In this document: positions 8,544 to 17,570 of the stretch, piece after piece | Numbering within the stretch: position 1 is the first letter of the stretch | Layout: each line of letters begins with the position of its first letter | Assembly (NCBI RefSeq): GCF_014621695.1 | Contig: NZ_CP061281.1 | Coordinates: 1,860,001 to 1,924,000, forward strand | Reading direction: 5' to 3' | From: Streptomyces xanthii | Lineage (GTDB): Bacteria; Actinomycetota; Actinomycetes; Streptomycetales; Streptomycetaceae | Length of the DNA: 64,000 bases | Position numbers and translations under genes: made by a program | The notes under the pieces: model-generated | What the model saw: only the letters and a program-made list of their open reading frames with translations | The model's database searches: none | What the model was told of the DNA's origin: nothing

Positions 8544-9713
8544 TCAGTCGAGCGTCGGCACCGCCACCGGCGGCTCCGCGCCCACGTACCGGGCAGCCGG
8601 CCGGATGATCTTCGAGTCCTGAGCCTGTTCGAGGATGTTGGCGCTCCATCCGACGACCCGCGCCGCCGCGAAGGTCGGCGTGAACATCGTGCGCGGCAGG
8701 CCGCACAACTCCATGACCACGCCCGCGTAGAACTCCACGTTGGTGTGCAGCTCCCGGCCCGGCTTCAGTTCGGCCAGGATCGCTTCGACGTGCTGCTCGA
8801 CCTCCACGGCGAACTCCACCAGCGGGCCGCCGAACCCCTCCGCGATGCCGCGCAGCATGCGCGAGCGCGGGTCCTCCGTGCGGTAGACGGGGTGGCCGAA
8901 GCCCATGATCCGGTCGCCCGCGAGGACCCGCTCGCGGATCCAGGGGTCGATGCGGTCGGGAGTGCCAATGGCGTCCAGGGTGTCGAGCGCGCGGCTCGGT
9001 GCCCCGCCGTGCAGCGGTCCGGACAGCGCGCCGACGGCACCCACGAGACACGCCGCGACATCCGCTCCGGTCGACGCGATGACGCGCCCCGTGAAGGTTG
9101 ACGCATTGAATCCGTGATCAATGGTTGAGATCAGGTATTGCTCCACGGCACGGGCGCGTGCGGGTTCCGGCTCCGAACCCGTCATCATGTAGAGGTAGTT
9201 GGCCGCGTACGAGAGGTCCTCACGCGGCTCGACGGGCTCGAGCCCCTCACCGAGCCGGTGCAGCGCCGTGAGCATGGTGGGCACGACCGCGGCGGCCGCC
9301 AGGGTGTCCTCCGTGCGCCGCTCGGCGTCGATGTCGTAGACAGGCCGGAATCCCCGTGCGGCCCCGAACAGCGACAGCGCGGTCCGCAGGCCCGCGAGCG
9401 GCCCCGAGAGCGCTCCGGCCCGGGCCACGGCGGGCAGCACGGCCCGCACCTCGTCCGGCAGCCGGCGCAGCTCCGCGGTGCGGCGGGCGAAGGCCTCCGC
9501 CTGCGCCTTGTCCGGCAGCTCCCCGTGGATCATCAGGTGCCAGACATCCTCGAAGCTGCGGGTCTGCGCGAGCTCGACCGCGGAGTACTGGCGGTAGTGG
9601 TAGAAGCCCTCACGTCCCCTGACGTCACCGAGCGCGGTGTCGGTGACGACGACGCCGGCGAGGCCGCGCGGTACGTCGATGACGGGGGTGGACGTGGTCC
9701 CGTTGATCGGCAT
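8544..9713 (-). CDS. citrate synthase family protein (CitA4/citrate synthase 2 type)
   Basis: A 389-residue citrate/2-methylcitrate synthase-fold enzyme. The two active-site histidines are present (GPLHGGAPS and MGFGHPVYRTEDPR). The position normally held by the catalytic Asp (VDFY in family members) reads VEFY, Glu at about residue 327. The ATG at 9713 has an excellent ribosome site (AGGGAGGA, 5 nt). The gene is divergent from a second citrate synthase that carries a helix-turn-helix domain, with only 78 bp between. It could condense acetyl- or propionyl-CoA with oxaloacetate; substrate choice cannot be decided from sequence. Confidence 0.88.
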   Translation of the reverse strand: MPINGTTSTPVIDVPRGLAGVVVTDTALGDVRGREGFYHYRQYSAVELAQTRSFEDVWHLMIHGELPDKAQAEAFARRTAELRRLPDEVRAVLPAVARAGALSGPLAGLRTALSLFGAARGFRPVYDIDAERRTEDTLAAAAVVPTMLTALHRLGEGLEPVEPREDLSYAANYLYMMTGSEPEPARARAVEQYLISTIDHGFNASTFTGRVIASTGADVAACLVGAVGALSGPLHGGAPSRALDTLDAIGTPDRIDPWIRERVLAGDRIMGFGHPVYRTEDPRSRMLRGIAEGFGGPLVEFAVEVEQHVEAILAELKPGRELHTNVEFYAGVVMELCGLPRTMFTPTFAAARVVGWSANILEQAQDSKIIRPAARYVGAEPPVAVPTLD

Positions 9714-9728
9714 GTTTCCTCCCTGAAC

Positions 9729-9781
9729 TTGATTCGACTGTCCACTCTTGACTCGATCTCTGTCAATATTGATTGAATCAA
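9729..9781. promoter_or_regulatory. repeated operator-like motif between the divergent citrate synthase genes
   Basis: Three direct copies of a TTGANTNGA motif begin at 9729 (TTGATTCGA), 9748 (TTGACTCGA) and 9769 (TTGATTGAA), about two helical turns apart. The last lies in the palindrome TTGATTGAATCAA (9769-9781). The AT-rich block stands out in GC-rich DNA. It is a plausible binding array for the helix-turn-helix of the plus-strand gene. Confidence 0.55.
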
Positions 9782-9791
9782 CATTCAGTCG

Positions 9792-11060
9792 ATGGGTACG
9801 GTGACGCGCATGAGGGATCAAGAACCGGCAGCGGCCCAGGAGGCCCGCCGACTGACCACCCGCGAGACCGCCGAACGACTGGGCGTGAAGCCCGAGACGG
9901 TCTACGCCTACGTGAGCCGCGGCCAGCTCACGAGCCGCCGCGGACAGGGGCGCCGCGGCAGCACGTTCGACGCGTCGGAGGTGGACGCGCTCGCCCGTCG
10001 CAACAAGCGGGAAAGCGCGCCAAGTTCGACCGGATCCGACCTGTCGGTGCGCACCAGCCTCACCCTCATCGAGCAGGACAGGTACTTCTTCCGGGGGGTC
10101 GACGCGACCGAGCTCGTCGCGCATCACTCCTTCGAGGAGGTCGCGGAGTGGCTGTGGACCGGCGCACTCCGCCCCGGCGCGCGCTTCTCCGCACCCAAGG
10201 AGGCCCTGTCGGCGGCCCGCCGAGCGGCCGACGCCCTGCCCGAGCACAGCAGCACGGTGGACCGGCTGAGGGTCGCGGCGGTCGCGGCCGCCACCGCCGA
10301 CCCGCTGCGCTACGACCTCTCCGAGGACTCCGTCCTCGGCGCCGCCCGTTCCCTCATCCCGACGCTGGCGGCCACCCTCCCCCTCCGGAACGCCACCTAC
10401 GCCGACGGCGACCCCATCGCGCAGCGCCTGTGGGGGCGTCTCTCCCACCGGCATCCCGACGAGGTGTCACTTCGCGTCCTGGACACGGCACTCGGCCTGC
10501 TCGTCGACCACGATCTGGCCGCCTCCACGCTCGCCGTCCGTGTGGCCGCCTCGGCCCGCGCCCACGCCTACGCGGCCGTCTCGGCGGGCCTGGGCGTCCT
10601 GGAGGGCCCCCTGCACGGAGCCGCGAGCGGTCTGGCGCACCGCCTCCTCCTCGATGTCCTGGACCGCGGCAGCGCGGGGCCGGTGGTGGCGGACGAACTC
10701 CGGGCGGGGCGGCCCGTCCCCGGCCTCGGGCACCGCCTCTACAAGGGCGAGGACCCGCGCGCCCAGGCCCTGTTCACCGCGCTCGAAGGGCTGCCCGCTG
10801 CCGAACCCGCCCTCGCCGCGGCACGCGACGTGGTGGCGACCACCGCCCGGCACACCGATCTGCACGCGAATGTGGATCTGGCCCTCGCGGTGTTGACCAC
10901 GTCGTTCGGCATGCCCGCGGAGGCCGGCGAGACGATCTTCGCCGTCGCACGCACCGCCGGCTGGATCGCGCACGCCCTGGAGGAGTACGGGGAGCGCCCT
11001 CTCCGTATGCGGCCGACAGGCCACTACGTAGGCGTGCGACCGCCTCAGCCGCTGCCATGA
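9792..11060 (+). CDS. citrate synthase with N-terminal helix-turn-helix domain
   Basis: A 422-residue protein. Residues about 20-70 form a MerR/excisionase-like DNA-binding domain (TTRETAERLGVKPETVYAYV, then SRRGQGRRGSTFD). The remainder is a citrate synthase fold with His in PLHGAASG, His in GLGHRLYKGEDPR and the catalytic Asp in ANVDLALAV (about residue 362). The DNA-binding fusion suggests a metabolite-sensing regulator or autoregulated enzyme. The ATG at 9792 has no ribosome site; an in-frame ATG at 9810 is possible, and translation from 9792 would need a near-leaderless mRNA. It is divergent from the other citrate synthase and probably co-regulated with it. Confidence 0.88.
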   Translation: MGTVTRMRDQEPAAAQEARRLTTRETAERLGVKPETVYAYVSRGQLTSRRGQGRRGSTFDASEVDALARRNKRESAPSSTGSDLSVRTSLTLIEQDRYFFRGVDATELVAHHSFEEVAEWLWTGALRPGARFSAPKEALSAARRAADALPEHSSTVDRLRVAAVAAATADPLRYDLSEDSVLGAARSLIPTLAATLPLRNATYADGDPIAQRLWGRLSHRHPDEVSLRVLDTALGLLVDHDLAASTLAVRVAASARAHAYAAVSAGLGVLEGPLHGAASGLAHRLLLDVLDRGSAGPVVADELRAGRPVPGLGHRLYKGEDPRAQALFTALEGLPAAEPALAAARDVVATTARHTDLHANVDLALAVLTTSFGMPAEAGETIFAVARTAGWIAHALEEYGERPLRMRPTGHYVGVRPPQPLP

Positions 11061-11086
11061 CCTCCGGGCGGGGGCTGATCCGCAGG

Positions 11087-11105
11087 TCAGGTTAGGCTCC
11101 ACTAC
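11087..11105 (+). promoter_or_regulatory. iron-box-like sequence overlapping a leaderless promoter
   Basis: TCAGGTTAGGCTCCACTAC directly abuts the GTG start at 11106 and matches the DmdR/IdeR iron-box consensus (TTAGGTTAGGCTCACCTAA) at about 15 of 19 positions. The same bases contain TAGGCT, a good -10 seven nucleotides before GTG, which implies a leaderless mRNA. The -10 alone could explain part of the match, so iron control is a hypothesis. Confidence 0.5.
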
Positions 11106-12056
11106 GTGAGTACGTGCGCGACCGCCTCGCGGGATCTTGACGAACCTCTCGCGGGGACCGCGGCCACCGCGCGGACCTGGCTGCTGATCGAGCAGCCCGG
11201 CCCGTGGGGCGCCAAGGCCCTGACCTCGAGCCACCTCGACCCCGCCGTGGGCCGGGCCCTGGAATCGGCGGCCGCGGGCACCGGCGTACGCGTCGCCCTG
11301 ATCCGTCGCCCGGGCCGCCACGCGGACTGCCACGCCCCCACCCGCCACCAGGTCTTCCTCGCCCACACAGGTCCCGGAAACGCCTGGCTGCGCAGCGCCA
11401 CGGTCGACTCCCCGGAGGAGCTGCTCGCACTCGACTTCCCCACCCTGGGCGCGGGTGACCACGGCGGCTTCGGAGAACCGCACCTCGGCGCGCCTCTCGC
11501 CCTGGTCTGCACGAACGGCAAGCGTGACCGCTGCTGCGCCCTTCTGGGCCGGCCGCTCGCCTCCGAACTGGCCGCCACCGGCGAGGAAGGCCTCTGGGAG
11601 GTGACCCACCTCGGGGGCCACCGCTTCTCGCCCACGCTCCTGGTGCTGCCGCACGGTTACGCCTACGGGCGTGCCACACCGGCGGGCGTCAAGGAGATCC
11701 TGGAGGCCGTCCGCGCGGACCGGATCCTCGTCGACGGCTGCCGTGGCGGTTCCGCCTGGGACCGCCCGGGCCAGGCGGCCGAGCTCGCGGTGCGCCGCAC
11801 GATCGCGGAGCACCGCGCGGGCGTCCTCGACGTCCTCGGCGCGGAGCACAGCGCAGACGCAGACGACGTACCGCTCTGGCAGGTGACCGTCGCGCACACG
11901 GACGGGCGCCAATGGCTCGTCACGGTGGTCCAGGGCGCATCGCTGCCGCCGCGCCCCGAGAGCTGCGGGGCCGCCCTCGGCTCACCTGCTCGCATGGACG
12001 TGACGGCCGTACGCGAGCTCCCCGCATCCCAGGACTGGCATCACCCCTCTGCGTAG
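11106..12056 (+). CDS. sucrase/ferredoxin-like (Suc_Fer) family protein
   Basis: A 316-residue protein with the thioredoxin-like ferredoxin layout of the Suc_Fer family. An N-terminal WLLIEQPGPWG segment is followed by a cysteine in ADCHAP, the diagnostic CTNGKRDRCCALLG, and HLGGHRFSPTLLVLPHG. Family members are thought to bind a 2Fe-2S cluster, and their physiological role is unclear. It starts at GTG 11106 with a -10 element only 7 nt upstream, so translation is probably leaderless. The iron-box-like upstream sequence would suit an Fe-S protein. Confidence 0.85.
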   Translation: MSTCATASRDLDEPLAGTAATARTWLLIEQPGPWGAKALTSSHLDPAVGRALESAAAGTGVRVALIRRPGRHADCHAPTRHQVFLAHTGPGNAWLRSATVDSPEELLALDFPTLGAGDHGGFGEPHLGAPLALVCTNGKRDRCCALLGRPLASELAATGEEGLWEVTHLGGHRFSPTLLVLPHGYAYGRATPAGVKEILEAVRADRILVDGCRGGSAWDRPGQAAELAVRRTIAEHRAGVLDVLGAEHSADADDVPLWQVTVAHTDGRQWLVTVVQGASLPPRPESCGAALGSPARMDVTAVRELPASQDWHHPSA

Positions 12057-12153
12057 GGAGTCCGTCACAGGCCGGAGCGGCAGCGCTCTGTCCACGAGAT
12101 CCGCGCCACAAGCACTACGGACTCCGGCGGAACGGCCCGTACCGTTCGTAACC

Positions 12154-13824
12154 ATGAGCACCGCCTCCCCCGCCCGCCGTCTGCGCTTCGGACTGCCCCG
12201 GCGCGTCTTCGCGCAGGTGCTCCTGATGCAGGTGGCGATCGCGGCCGGGGTCGCGGTGCTGGCCACCGGGCTGTTCCTGGCGCCGTTGAGCGACCAGCTC
12301 GACGACCAGGCGATGCGGCGCGCGCTCGCCATCGCGCAGACGACCGCCGCGCAGCCGCGCATCGCGGAGGACCTGCGGACGTCGCTGCCGACGGCGGACG
12401 GCCCCGTGCAGGCCGAGGCGGAGCGGATCCGCCGGGCGAGCGGCGCCGAGTACGTCGTGATCATGAACATGCACGGGGTGCGCTGGTCGCACACCGACCG
12501 CTCGCGGATCGGGAAGGTCGTCTCTACGGACCCCAGCGACGCTCTGGCGGGCCGGGACGTCATGGAGATCGACGACGGTACCCTCGGCCGCTCCGCGCGC
12601 GGCAAAGTGCCCCTCAGGAACGCTGACGGGGCCATCGTGGGCGCGGTGTCCGTCGGCATCGAGTACGACAGCGTCCGCGCCCGACTGATCCACGCGATCC
12701 CCGGCCTGTTCGCCTACGCGGGCGGCGCACTCGCGGTGGGTGCGCTCGCCGCGTACCTGATCTCGCGCCGGGTCCAGCGGCAGACCCGTGACCTGGCGTT
12801 CTCCGACATCGCGGCCCTGCTCGCCGAACGCGAGGCGATGCTGCACGGCATCCGGGAAGGCGTCGTCGCCCTCGACCGCAGCGGGCGGATCCGGCTGCTG
12901 AACGACGAGGCGCAGCGGCTTCTCGCCGTCGACGGCGCGGCGATCGGCCTGCCCCTGGAGGCGGCGCTCGGCCCCGGCCGTACGACGGACGTGCTCGCGG
13001 GACACGTCACCGGTACCGACCTGCTCACCGTGCGCGGCCCTCGCGTCCTGATCGCCAACCGCATGCCCACCGACGACGGCGGCGCCGTGGCCACCCTGCG
13101 CGACCGTACGGAGCTGGAGCAGCTGGGCCGGGAGCTGGACTCCACCCGTGGTCTGATCGACGCGTTGCGTGCCCAGGACCACGAGCACGCCAACCACATG
13201 CACACCCTGCTCGGGCTCCTGGAACTGGAGATGTACGAGGAGGCCGCCGAGTTCGTCGGTGAGGTGGCCGGCGCTCATCGGGTGACCGCGGAACAGATCA
13301 CCGAGAAGATCAAGGACCCGCTGCTCGCCGCCCTCCTGGTGGGCAAGGCGACCGTCGCCGCCGAGCGGGGCGTCGCACTGGGCGTCTCCTCCGACACCGC
13401 GCTGCCCGACCGTCTCGTCGACCCGCGCGGGCTGGTCACGATCGTGGGGAACCTGGTGGACAACGCCCTGGACGCCACGGCCGGTTCCACGCGCCACGCG
13501 CGCGTGGAGGTCGTGCTGCGGGCCGAGGGCCGCACCGCCGTCCTCACGGTGCGGGACACCGGGCCGGGCGTCCCCGCGGACCGCCGGGAGTCGGTCTTCA
13601 TGGAGGGCTGGTCCACCAAGGAGCCGCCCTCGCACGGCAAGCGGGGCATCGGACTCGCGCTGGTGCGCCGGCTCGCCGAGCGCCAGGGAGGCACCGCCAC
13701 GGTGACGGACGCGGCGTCCGGAGGCGCCGAGTTCGTGGTCGTGCTGCCGGAGGCGTTCACCGATTCCCTGACGCTGCGGACCGAGCCGCAGGATGCCGGT
13801 GCGCACGAGACCGAGGAGGTCTGA
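12154..13824 (+). CDS. CitA/DcuS-type sensor histidine kinase
   Basis: A 556-residue kinase. A transmembrane helix (about 19-45) is followed by an extracytoplasmic PAS-like sensor with the carboxylate-sensor signature VIMNMHGVRWSHTDRSRIGK. A second membrane helix (about 185-205) leads to a cytoplasmic PAS domain. The histidine region DHEHANHMHTLLGLLELE and a HATPase domain (NLVDNALDAT, DTGPGVP, GIGLALVRRLAE) complete it. This layout senses citrate or C4-dicarboxylates in known members. The response regulator starts within its stop codon (TGATG overlap). The convergent neighbour is a carboxylate symporter, the likely target. Confidence 0.92.
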   Translation: MSTASPARRLRFGLPRRVFAQVLLMQVAIAAGVAVLATGLFLAPLSDQLDDQAMRRALAIAQTTAAQPRIAEDLRTSLPTADGPVQAEAERIRRASGAEYVVIMNMHGVRWSHTDRSRIGKVVSTDPSDALAGRDVMEIDDGTLGRSARGKVPLRNADGAIVGAVSVGIEYDSVRARLIHAIPGLFAYAGGALAVGALAAYLISRRVQRQTRDLAFSDIAALLAEREAMLHGIREGVVALDRSGRIRLLNDEAQRLLAVDGAAIGLPLEAALGPGRTTDVLAGHVTGTDLLTVRGPRVLIANRMPTDDGGAVATLRDRTELEQLGRELDSTRGLIDALRAQDHEHANHMHTLLGLLELEMYEEAAEFVGEVAGAHRVTAEQITEKIKDPLLAALLVGKATVAAERGVALGVSSDTALPDRLVDPRGLVTIVGNLVDNALDATAGSTRHARVEVVLRAEGRTAVLTVRDTGPGVPADRRESVFMEGWSTKEPPSHGKRGIGLALVRRLAERQGGTATVTDAASGGAEFVVVLPEAFTDSLTLRTEPQDAGAHETEEV

Positions 13825-14501
13825 TGATCGACGTCCTGGTCGTGGACGACGACGCGCGCGTGGCGGACGTCAACGCCGCCTACGTGGCGAAGGTGCCCGG
13901 CTTCCAGGTGGTGGGCAAGGCGTACAGCGCCGCCGAGGCTCTCGCGGCCGTCGAGGAGCTGGACGTCGACCTCGTCCTGCTCGATCACTACCTGCCGGAC
14001 GACACGGGACTCGCGGTCGCCCGCGCGCTGCGCGAGCGGGGCCATCACATCGACGTGATCATGGTGACCGCGGCGCGCGACGTGGCGACGGTGCAGGCGG
14101 CGATGCGGCACGGCGCACTGCAGTACCTGGTGAAGCCGTTCTCGTTCGCCGGGCTGCGCGGCAAGCTGGAGGCGTACGCGGAGCTGCGGCGCACCCTGGA
14201 CGGGGGCGGTGAGGCCGAGCAGGCGGAGGTCGACCGGATCTTCGGCGCCCTGTCCGCCACGCCCGCACCGGAGCTGCCGAAGGGCCACTCCCCCACGACG
14301 GCCGATCTGGTCCGCAAGGCCATGATGAGCGCCGACGGCCCGCTGTCGGCCCAGGAGCTCGCCGACCGGACCGGCATCAGCCGCCAGACCGCGCAGCGCT
14401 ACCTGAAGCTGCTCGAGCGGACCGGTCGGGTGCGGCTGAGCCTCCGGTACGGCGACACGGGCCGGCCCGAGCACCGCTACGCGTGGGCGGCCAGCCACTG
14501 A
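13824..14501 (+). CDS. CitB/DcuR-type response regulator
   Basis: A 225-residue regulator. The N-terminal receiver has the acidic pocket VVDDDARV, the phosphoacceptor Asp in LLDHYLPDDTG, and the conserved Lys in QYLVKPF. The C-terminal helix-turn-helix reads ELADRTGISRQTAQRYLKLL, typical of the CitB/DcuR subgroup. It overlaps the kinase gene by one base and is surely its partner. The likely target is carboxylate uptake, possibly the adjacent SSS symporter. Confidence 0.92.
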   Translation: MIDVLVVDDDARVADVNAAYVAKVPGFQVVGKAYSAAEALAAVEELDVDLVLLDHYLPDDTGLAVARALRERGHHIDVIMVTAARDVATVQAAMRHGALQYLVKPFSFAGLRGKLEAYAELRRTLDGGGEAEQAEVDRIFGALSATPAPELPKGHSPTTADLVRKAMMSADGPLSAQELADRTGISRQTAQRYLKLLERTGRVRLSLRYGDTGRPEHRYAWAASH

Positions 14502-14538
14502 GCCGTCCCCGTCGCGGTCCTACCGGCGACGGGGCGGC
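14502..14538. terminator. bidirectional terminator
   Basis: GCC-GT-CCCCGTCGC pairs with GCGACGGGG-C-GGC around a 10-nt loop, immediately after the response regulator stop and before the end of the convergent symporter gene. Confidence 0.7.
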
Positions 14539-14574
14539 CCGTGACGGTGACGGCTGCCGTGTCCTCGGTCGCGG

Positions 14575-16185
14575 TCAGACGGCTCCCGCGCCGGTGAGCG
14601 CGCGCACCTCCGTCTCGGCGTGCTTGGCCTCGTCCGGGGGCTCGGTCGACGTCACGGTGCCCACCCAGCCCGCCAGGAAGCCCAGCGGGATGGAGACGAG
14701 GCCCGGGTTCTCCAGCGGGAAGAGGTGGAAGTCGACGCCGGGGATGAGGGAGGTCGGGCCACCGGAGACGACCGGGGAGAGCACGACGAGGACGAGTGCC
14801 GGGATCAGACCGCCGTACACGGACCACACGGCGCCGCGCGTGGTGAAGTTCCGCCAGAACAGCGAGTAGAGCAGCACGGGGAGATTGGCGGACGCGGCGA
14901 CCGCGAAGGCCAGGCCCACCAGGAACGCGACGTTCAGGTCCCGCGCCAGCAGCCCCAGCGCGATGGCGAGCACGCCGATCCCGGCCGCCGCGACGCGCGC
15001 CACGGCGACCTCGCTGTACTGCTTGCCGGAGTGCTTGCCCGGACGGTTGCGGCGTCTCAGGGAGGCGTACAGGTCGTGCGCGACGGAGGCGGAGGAGGCG
15101 AGGGTGATCCCGGCGACGACGGCGAGGATGGTCGCGAAGGCGACCGCCGCGACGATCGCGAACAGGACCGTGCCTCCCGTGGACGCCGCGCCGCCGCCCA
15201 GGTCGAGGGCGAGCAGCGGAACCGCCGTGTTCCCCGCCGCGTTCGAGGCGCGTACGGCGTCCGAGCCGACGATGGCCGCGGCACCGAAGCCGAGCACGAT
15301 CGTCATGAGGTAGAAGCTGCCGATGAGGCCGATCGACCAGACGACGGAACGGCGGGCCGCCCGTGCGGTCGGCACGGTGTAGAAGCGCGACAGGATGTGC
15401 GGGAGGCCGGCCGTGCCGAGCACGAGCGCGAGGCCCAGGCTGATGAAGTCGAAGCGGGAGGTCCAGCTCCCCCCGTAGCGCAGCCCGGGCGCCAGGAAGT
15501 CCGCCCCTTGCCCGCTGCGGTCGGAAGCGGCCCGCAGCAGCGCGTTGAAGTCGCCGTGGAAGCGGGCGAGGACGAGGACGGTGAGGGCGATCGCGCCGGC
15601 CATGAGGAGGACGGCCTTGACGATCTGGATCCACGTCGTGGCCCGCATCCCTCCCAACGACACGTAGATCACCATGAGCGCGCCGACGCCGACGACGGTC
15701 CAGGACTGGGCGGCGCCGCTCGTGCCGCCCAGCAGGAGCGCCATGAGGCTGCCCGCGCCCACCATCTGCGCCACCAGGTAGAGCACCGACACGACGACGG
15801 AGGACGTTCCGGCCGCGATCCGTACGGGGCGTTCGCGCATCCTGGCCGCCACGACGTCGGCGAGGGTGAACCGCCCGCAGTTGCGGACCAGTTCGGCGAC
15901 CAGGAAGAGGACGACGAGCCAGGCGACGAGGAAGCCGACGGAGTAGAGCAATCCGTCGTACCCGTAGAGGGCGATGAGTCCGGAGATGCCGAGGAAGGAG
16001 GCCGCGGACATGTAGTCGCCCGAGATGGCAAAACCGTTCTCCATCGGCGAGAACAGACGCCCGCCCGCGTAGAACTCCTCTGCCGAACCGTGGCGGTTGC
16101 GGCTCACCCAGGTGGTGATGCCGAGGGTGACCGCCACGAAAGCGCTGAAGAGAACCAGCGCCAGAGTCTGATGCGTTCCGGTCAC
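14575..16185 (-). CDS. cation/acetate-type solute symporter (SSS family)
   Basis: A 536-residue integral membrane protein of about 13 helices with SSS signatures (NGFAISGDYMSAASFLGISG and the GLPHILSRFYTV block). It resembles ActP/MctC sodium-coupled carriers for acetate, pyruvate or propionate. The GTG start at 16185 overlaps the DUF485 gene by 4 bp (GTGA), the same pairing as yjcH-actP. The proximity of a CitAB-like sensor suggests carboxylate-induced expression; the exact substrate is open. Confidence 0.9.
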   Translation of the reverse strand: MTGTHQTLALVLFSAFVAVTLGITTWVSRNRHGSAEEFYAGGRLFSPMENGFAISGDYMSAASFLGISGLIALYGYDGLLYSVGFLVAWLVVLFLVAELVRNCGRFTLADVVAARMRERPVRIAAGTSSVVVSVLYLVAQMVGAGSLMALLLGGTSGAAQSWTVVGVGALMVIYVSLGGMRATTWIQIVKAVLLMAGAIALTVLVLARFHGDFNALLRAASDRSGQGADFLAPGLRYGGSWTSRFDFISLGLALVLGTAGLPHILSRFYTVPTARAARRSVVWSIGLIGSFYLMTIVLGFGAAAIVGSDAVRASNAAGNTAVPLLALDLGGGAASTGGTVLFAIVAAVAFATILAVVAGITLASSASVAHDLYASLRRRNRPGKHSGKQYSEVAVARVAAAGIGVLAIALGLLARDLNVAFLVGLAFAVAASANLPVLLYSLFWRNFTTRGAVWSVYGGLIPALVLVVLSPVVSGGPTSLIPGVDFHLFPLENPGLVSIPLGFLAGWVGTVTSTEPPDEAKHAETEVRALTGAGAV

Positions 16186-16781
16186 CACTGCCCGCCTTCG
16201 CTGCGCGCCGTTCCGTTGACGCGCCCCGCGCCGTTCGTCTGGTTGTGCGAGGAATCCTTCGTGCGGGAGGCGGTGTCGATGCCCCGGGTCATCTCCTGCG
16301 TGTCCCAGCGCAGTTCGAGCGCGGCTCGGTCGCGGCGCAGGCGCGCGTGGCGGGCGTACAGCCACGTCAGCAGGAACGTGCTGGCGAACTGTCCGAGCCC
16401 GGCGACCATCGCCACGTTCACAGAGCCGGCGACCGGCTGGGCCATCAGGTCGTGCGCGGTCGTGGCGGCGACGACGTAGGCGAGGTACCAGACGAAGAAG
16501 ACCGCGGCCGCCGGGAACGCGAACCTCCGGTAGCGCGCGCGTACTTCCTGGAACGCGGCGCTGCGCTGGACCTCCAGATAGATCCCCGCCGCGCTGCGCT
16601 CCCCTGGCACGGGCTGGGCGGGCACGGTCGGCGCCGGCGCACCCGTACCGTCCAACTCGCCCCACCCCGAGGCCAGCGCGTCCTGCCACGGGTCACCGAT
16701 GCCACCTCGATCACCGGCCCGGGGCTGCGCCGTCTCGCGCCCGTCGTGCTTCTCCACCGAACTCTCCTTGTCCGCGGCCAC
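16182..16781 (-). CDS. DUF485 membrane protein, symporter partner
   Basis: A 199-residue protein. A disordered Pro/Gly-rich N-terminus (about 90 residues) precedes the DUF485 domain with two membrane helices (FAFPAAAVFFVWYLAYVVAA and the VNVAMVAGLGQFASTFLLTW segment). Members are encoded directly before acetate permeases and are thought to assist them. It is the first gene of the operon, with a 4-bp overlap into the symporter gene. Confidence 0.9.
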   Translation of the reverse strand: MAADKESSVEKHDGRETAQPRAGDRGGIGDPWQDALASGWGELDGTGAPAPTVPAQPVPGERSAAGIYLEVQRSAAFQEVRARYRRFAFPAAAVFFVWYLAYVVAATTAHDLMAQPVAGSVNVAMVAGLGQFASTFLLTWLYARHARLRRDRAALELRWDTQEMTRGIDTASRTKDSSHNQTNGAGRVNGTARSEGGQW

Positions 16782-16862
16782 GTCGGCCGCGGACCCAAGG
16801 ATGGACAGATCGGGAAGATCCCGGACTCTTCTCGCATGCCCTTCACCCCATTAGGTGACGGC

Positions 16863-17570
16863 TCAGGGGATTGAAGTGCCCGGTGGCCGCGCCAGACCGT
16901 GTTGATAGGCGTAACGCACCGCCTGCGCCCGGTCCTTGAGGCCGGCCTTCGCGAACAGGTTGTTGATGTGCGTCTTCACCGTCGCCGTCGAGACGTGCAG
17001 CGCCTTGGCGATCTCCTGATTGCTCAGTCCGTCGGCGATCAGCACCAGGACCTCGGCCTCCCGCGCCGTGATCCCGTCCGGGGGCTCCTTGGGTCCCGGA
17101 GCGGCGGTCTCCGCCTGGGAGAGCCGCTCCAGGAGTCTCCGCTGGATCTTCGGCGCGAGCCCCGCGTCCCCCGACAGCACGTCCTCGACCGCCCGCACGA
17201 TCTCGTCACCGCCGGCGTCCTTGGTCAGGTAGCCGCGGGCCCCGGCCCTCAGCGCGGGAAAGAGCGACTCGTCGTCGGCGTACGTGGTCAGGACGACGAC
17301 CTGCGTGGCCGGATACTGCTCCCGGATGCGTCTGGTCGCCTCCGCCCCGTCGCAGCGCGGCATACGCAGGTCCATCAGGACGACGTCCGGCGCCAGCTCC
17401 GCGACGAGAGCGACCGCCTCCTCGCCGTCGCCCCCGGATCCGACGACCTCGATCCCGGGCAGCAGCCCCAGGAGCATCACGATCCCTTCGCGCACCACCG
17501 TCTGGTCGTCGACCACCACCACACGGGCCGGCGGCCTGCCCGTGCGTTCCCCCGCCGCACTCCCGCTCAT
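16863..17570 (-). CDS. NarL/LuxR-family response regulator
   Basis: A 235-residue regulator. The receiver has VVVVDDQTVVREG, the phosphoacceptor in VLMDLRMPRCDG and Lys in GYLTKDAGG. The C-terminal LuxR helix-turn-helix is ITAREAEVLVLIADGLSNQE followed by STATVKTHINNLF. Its ATG overlaps the kinase stop by 4 bp (ATGA). It is the last gene of a DUF1453-kinase-regulator operon. The signal is unknown. Confidence 0.93.
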   Translation of the reverse strand: MSGSAAGERTGRPPARVVVVDDQTVVREGIVMLLGLLPGIEVVGSGGDGEEAVALVAELAPDVVLMDLRMPRCDGAEATRRIREQYPATQVVVLTTYADDESLFPALRAGARGYLTKDAGGDEIVRAVEDVLSGDAGLAPKIQRRLLERLSQAETAAPGPKEPPDGITAREAEVLVLIADGLSNQEIAKALHVSTATVKTHINNLFAKAGLKDRAQAVRYAYQHGLARPPGTSIP

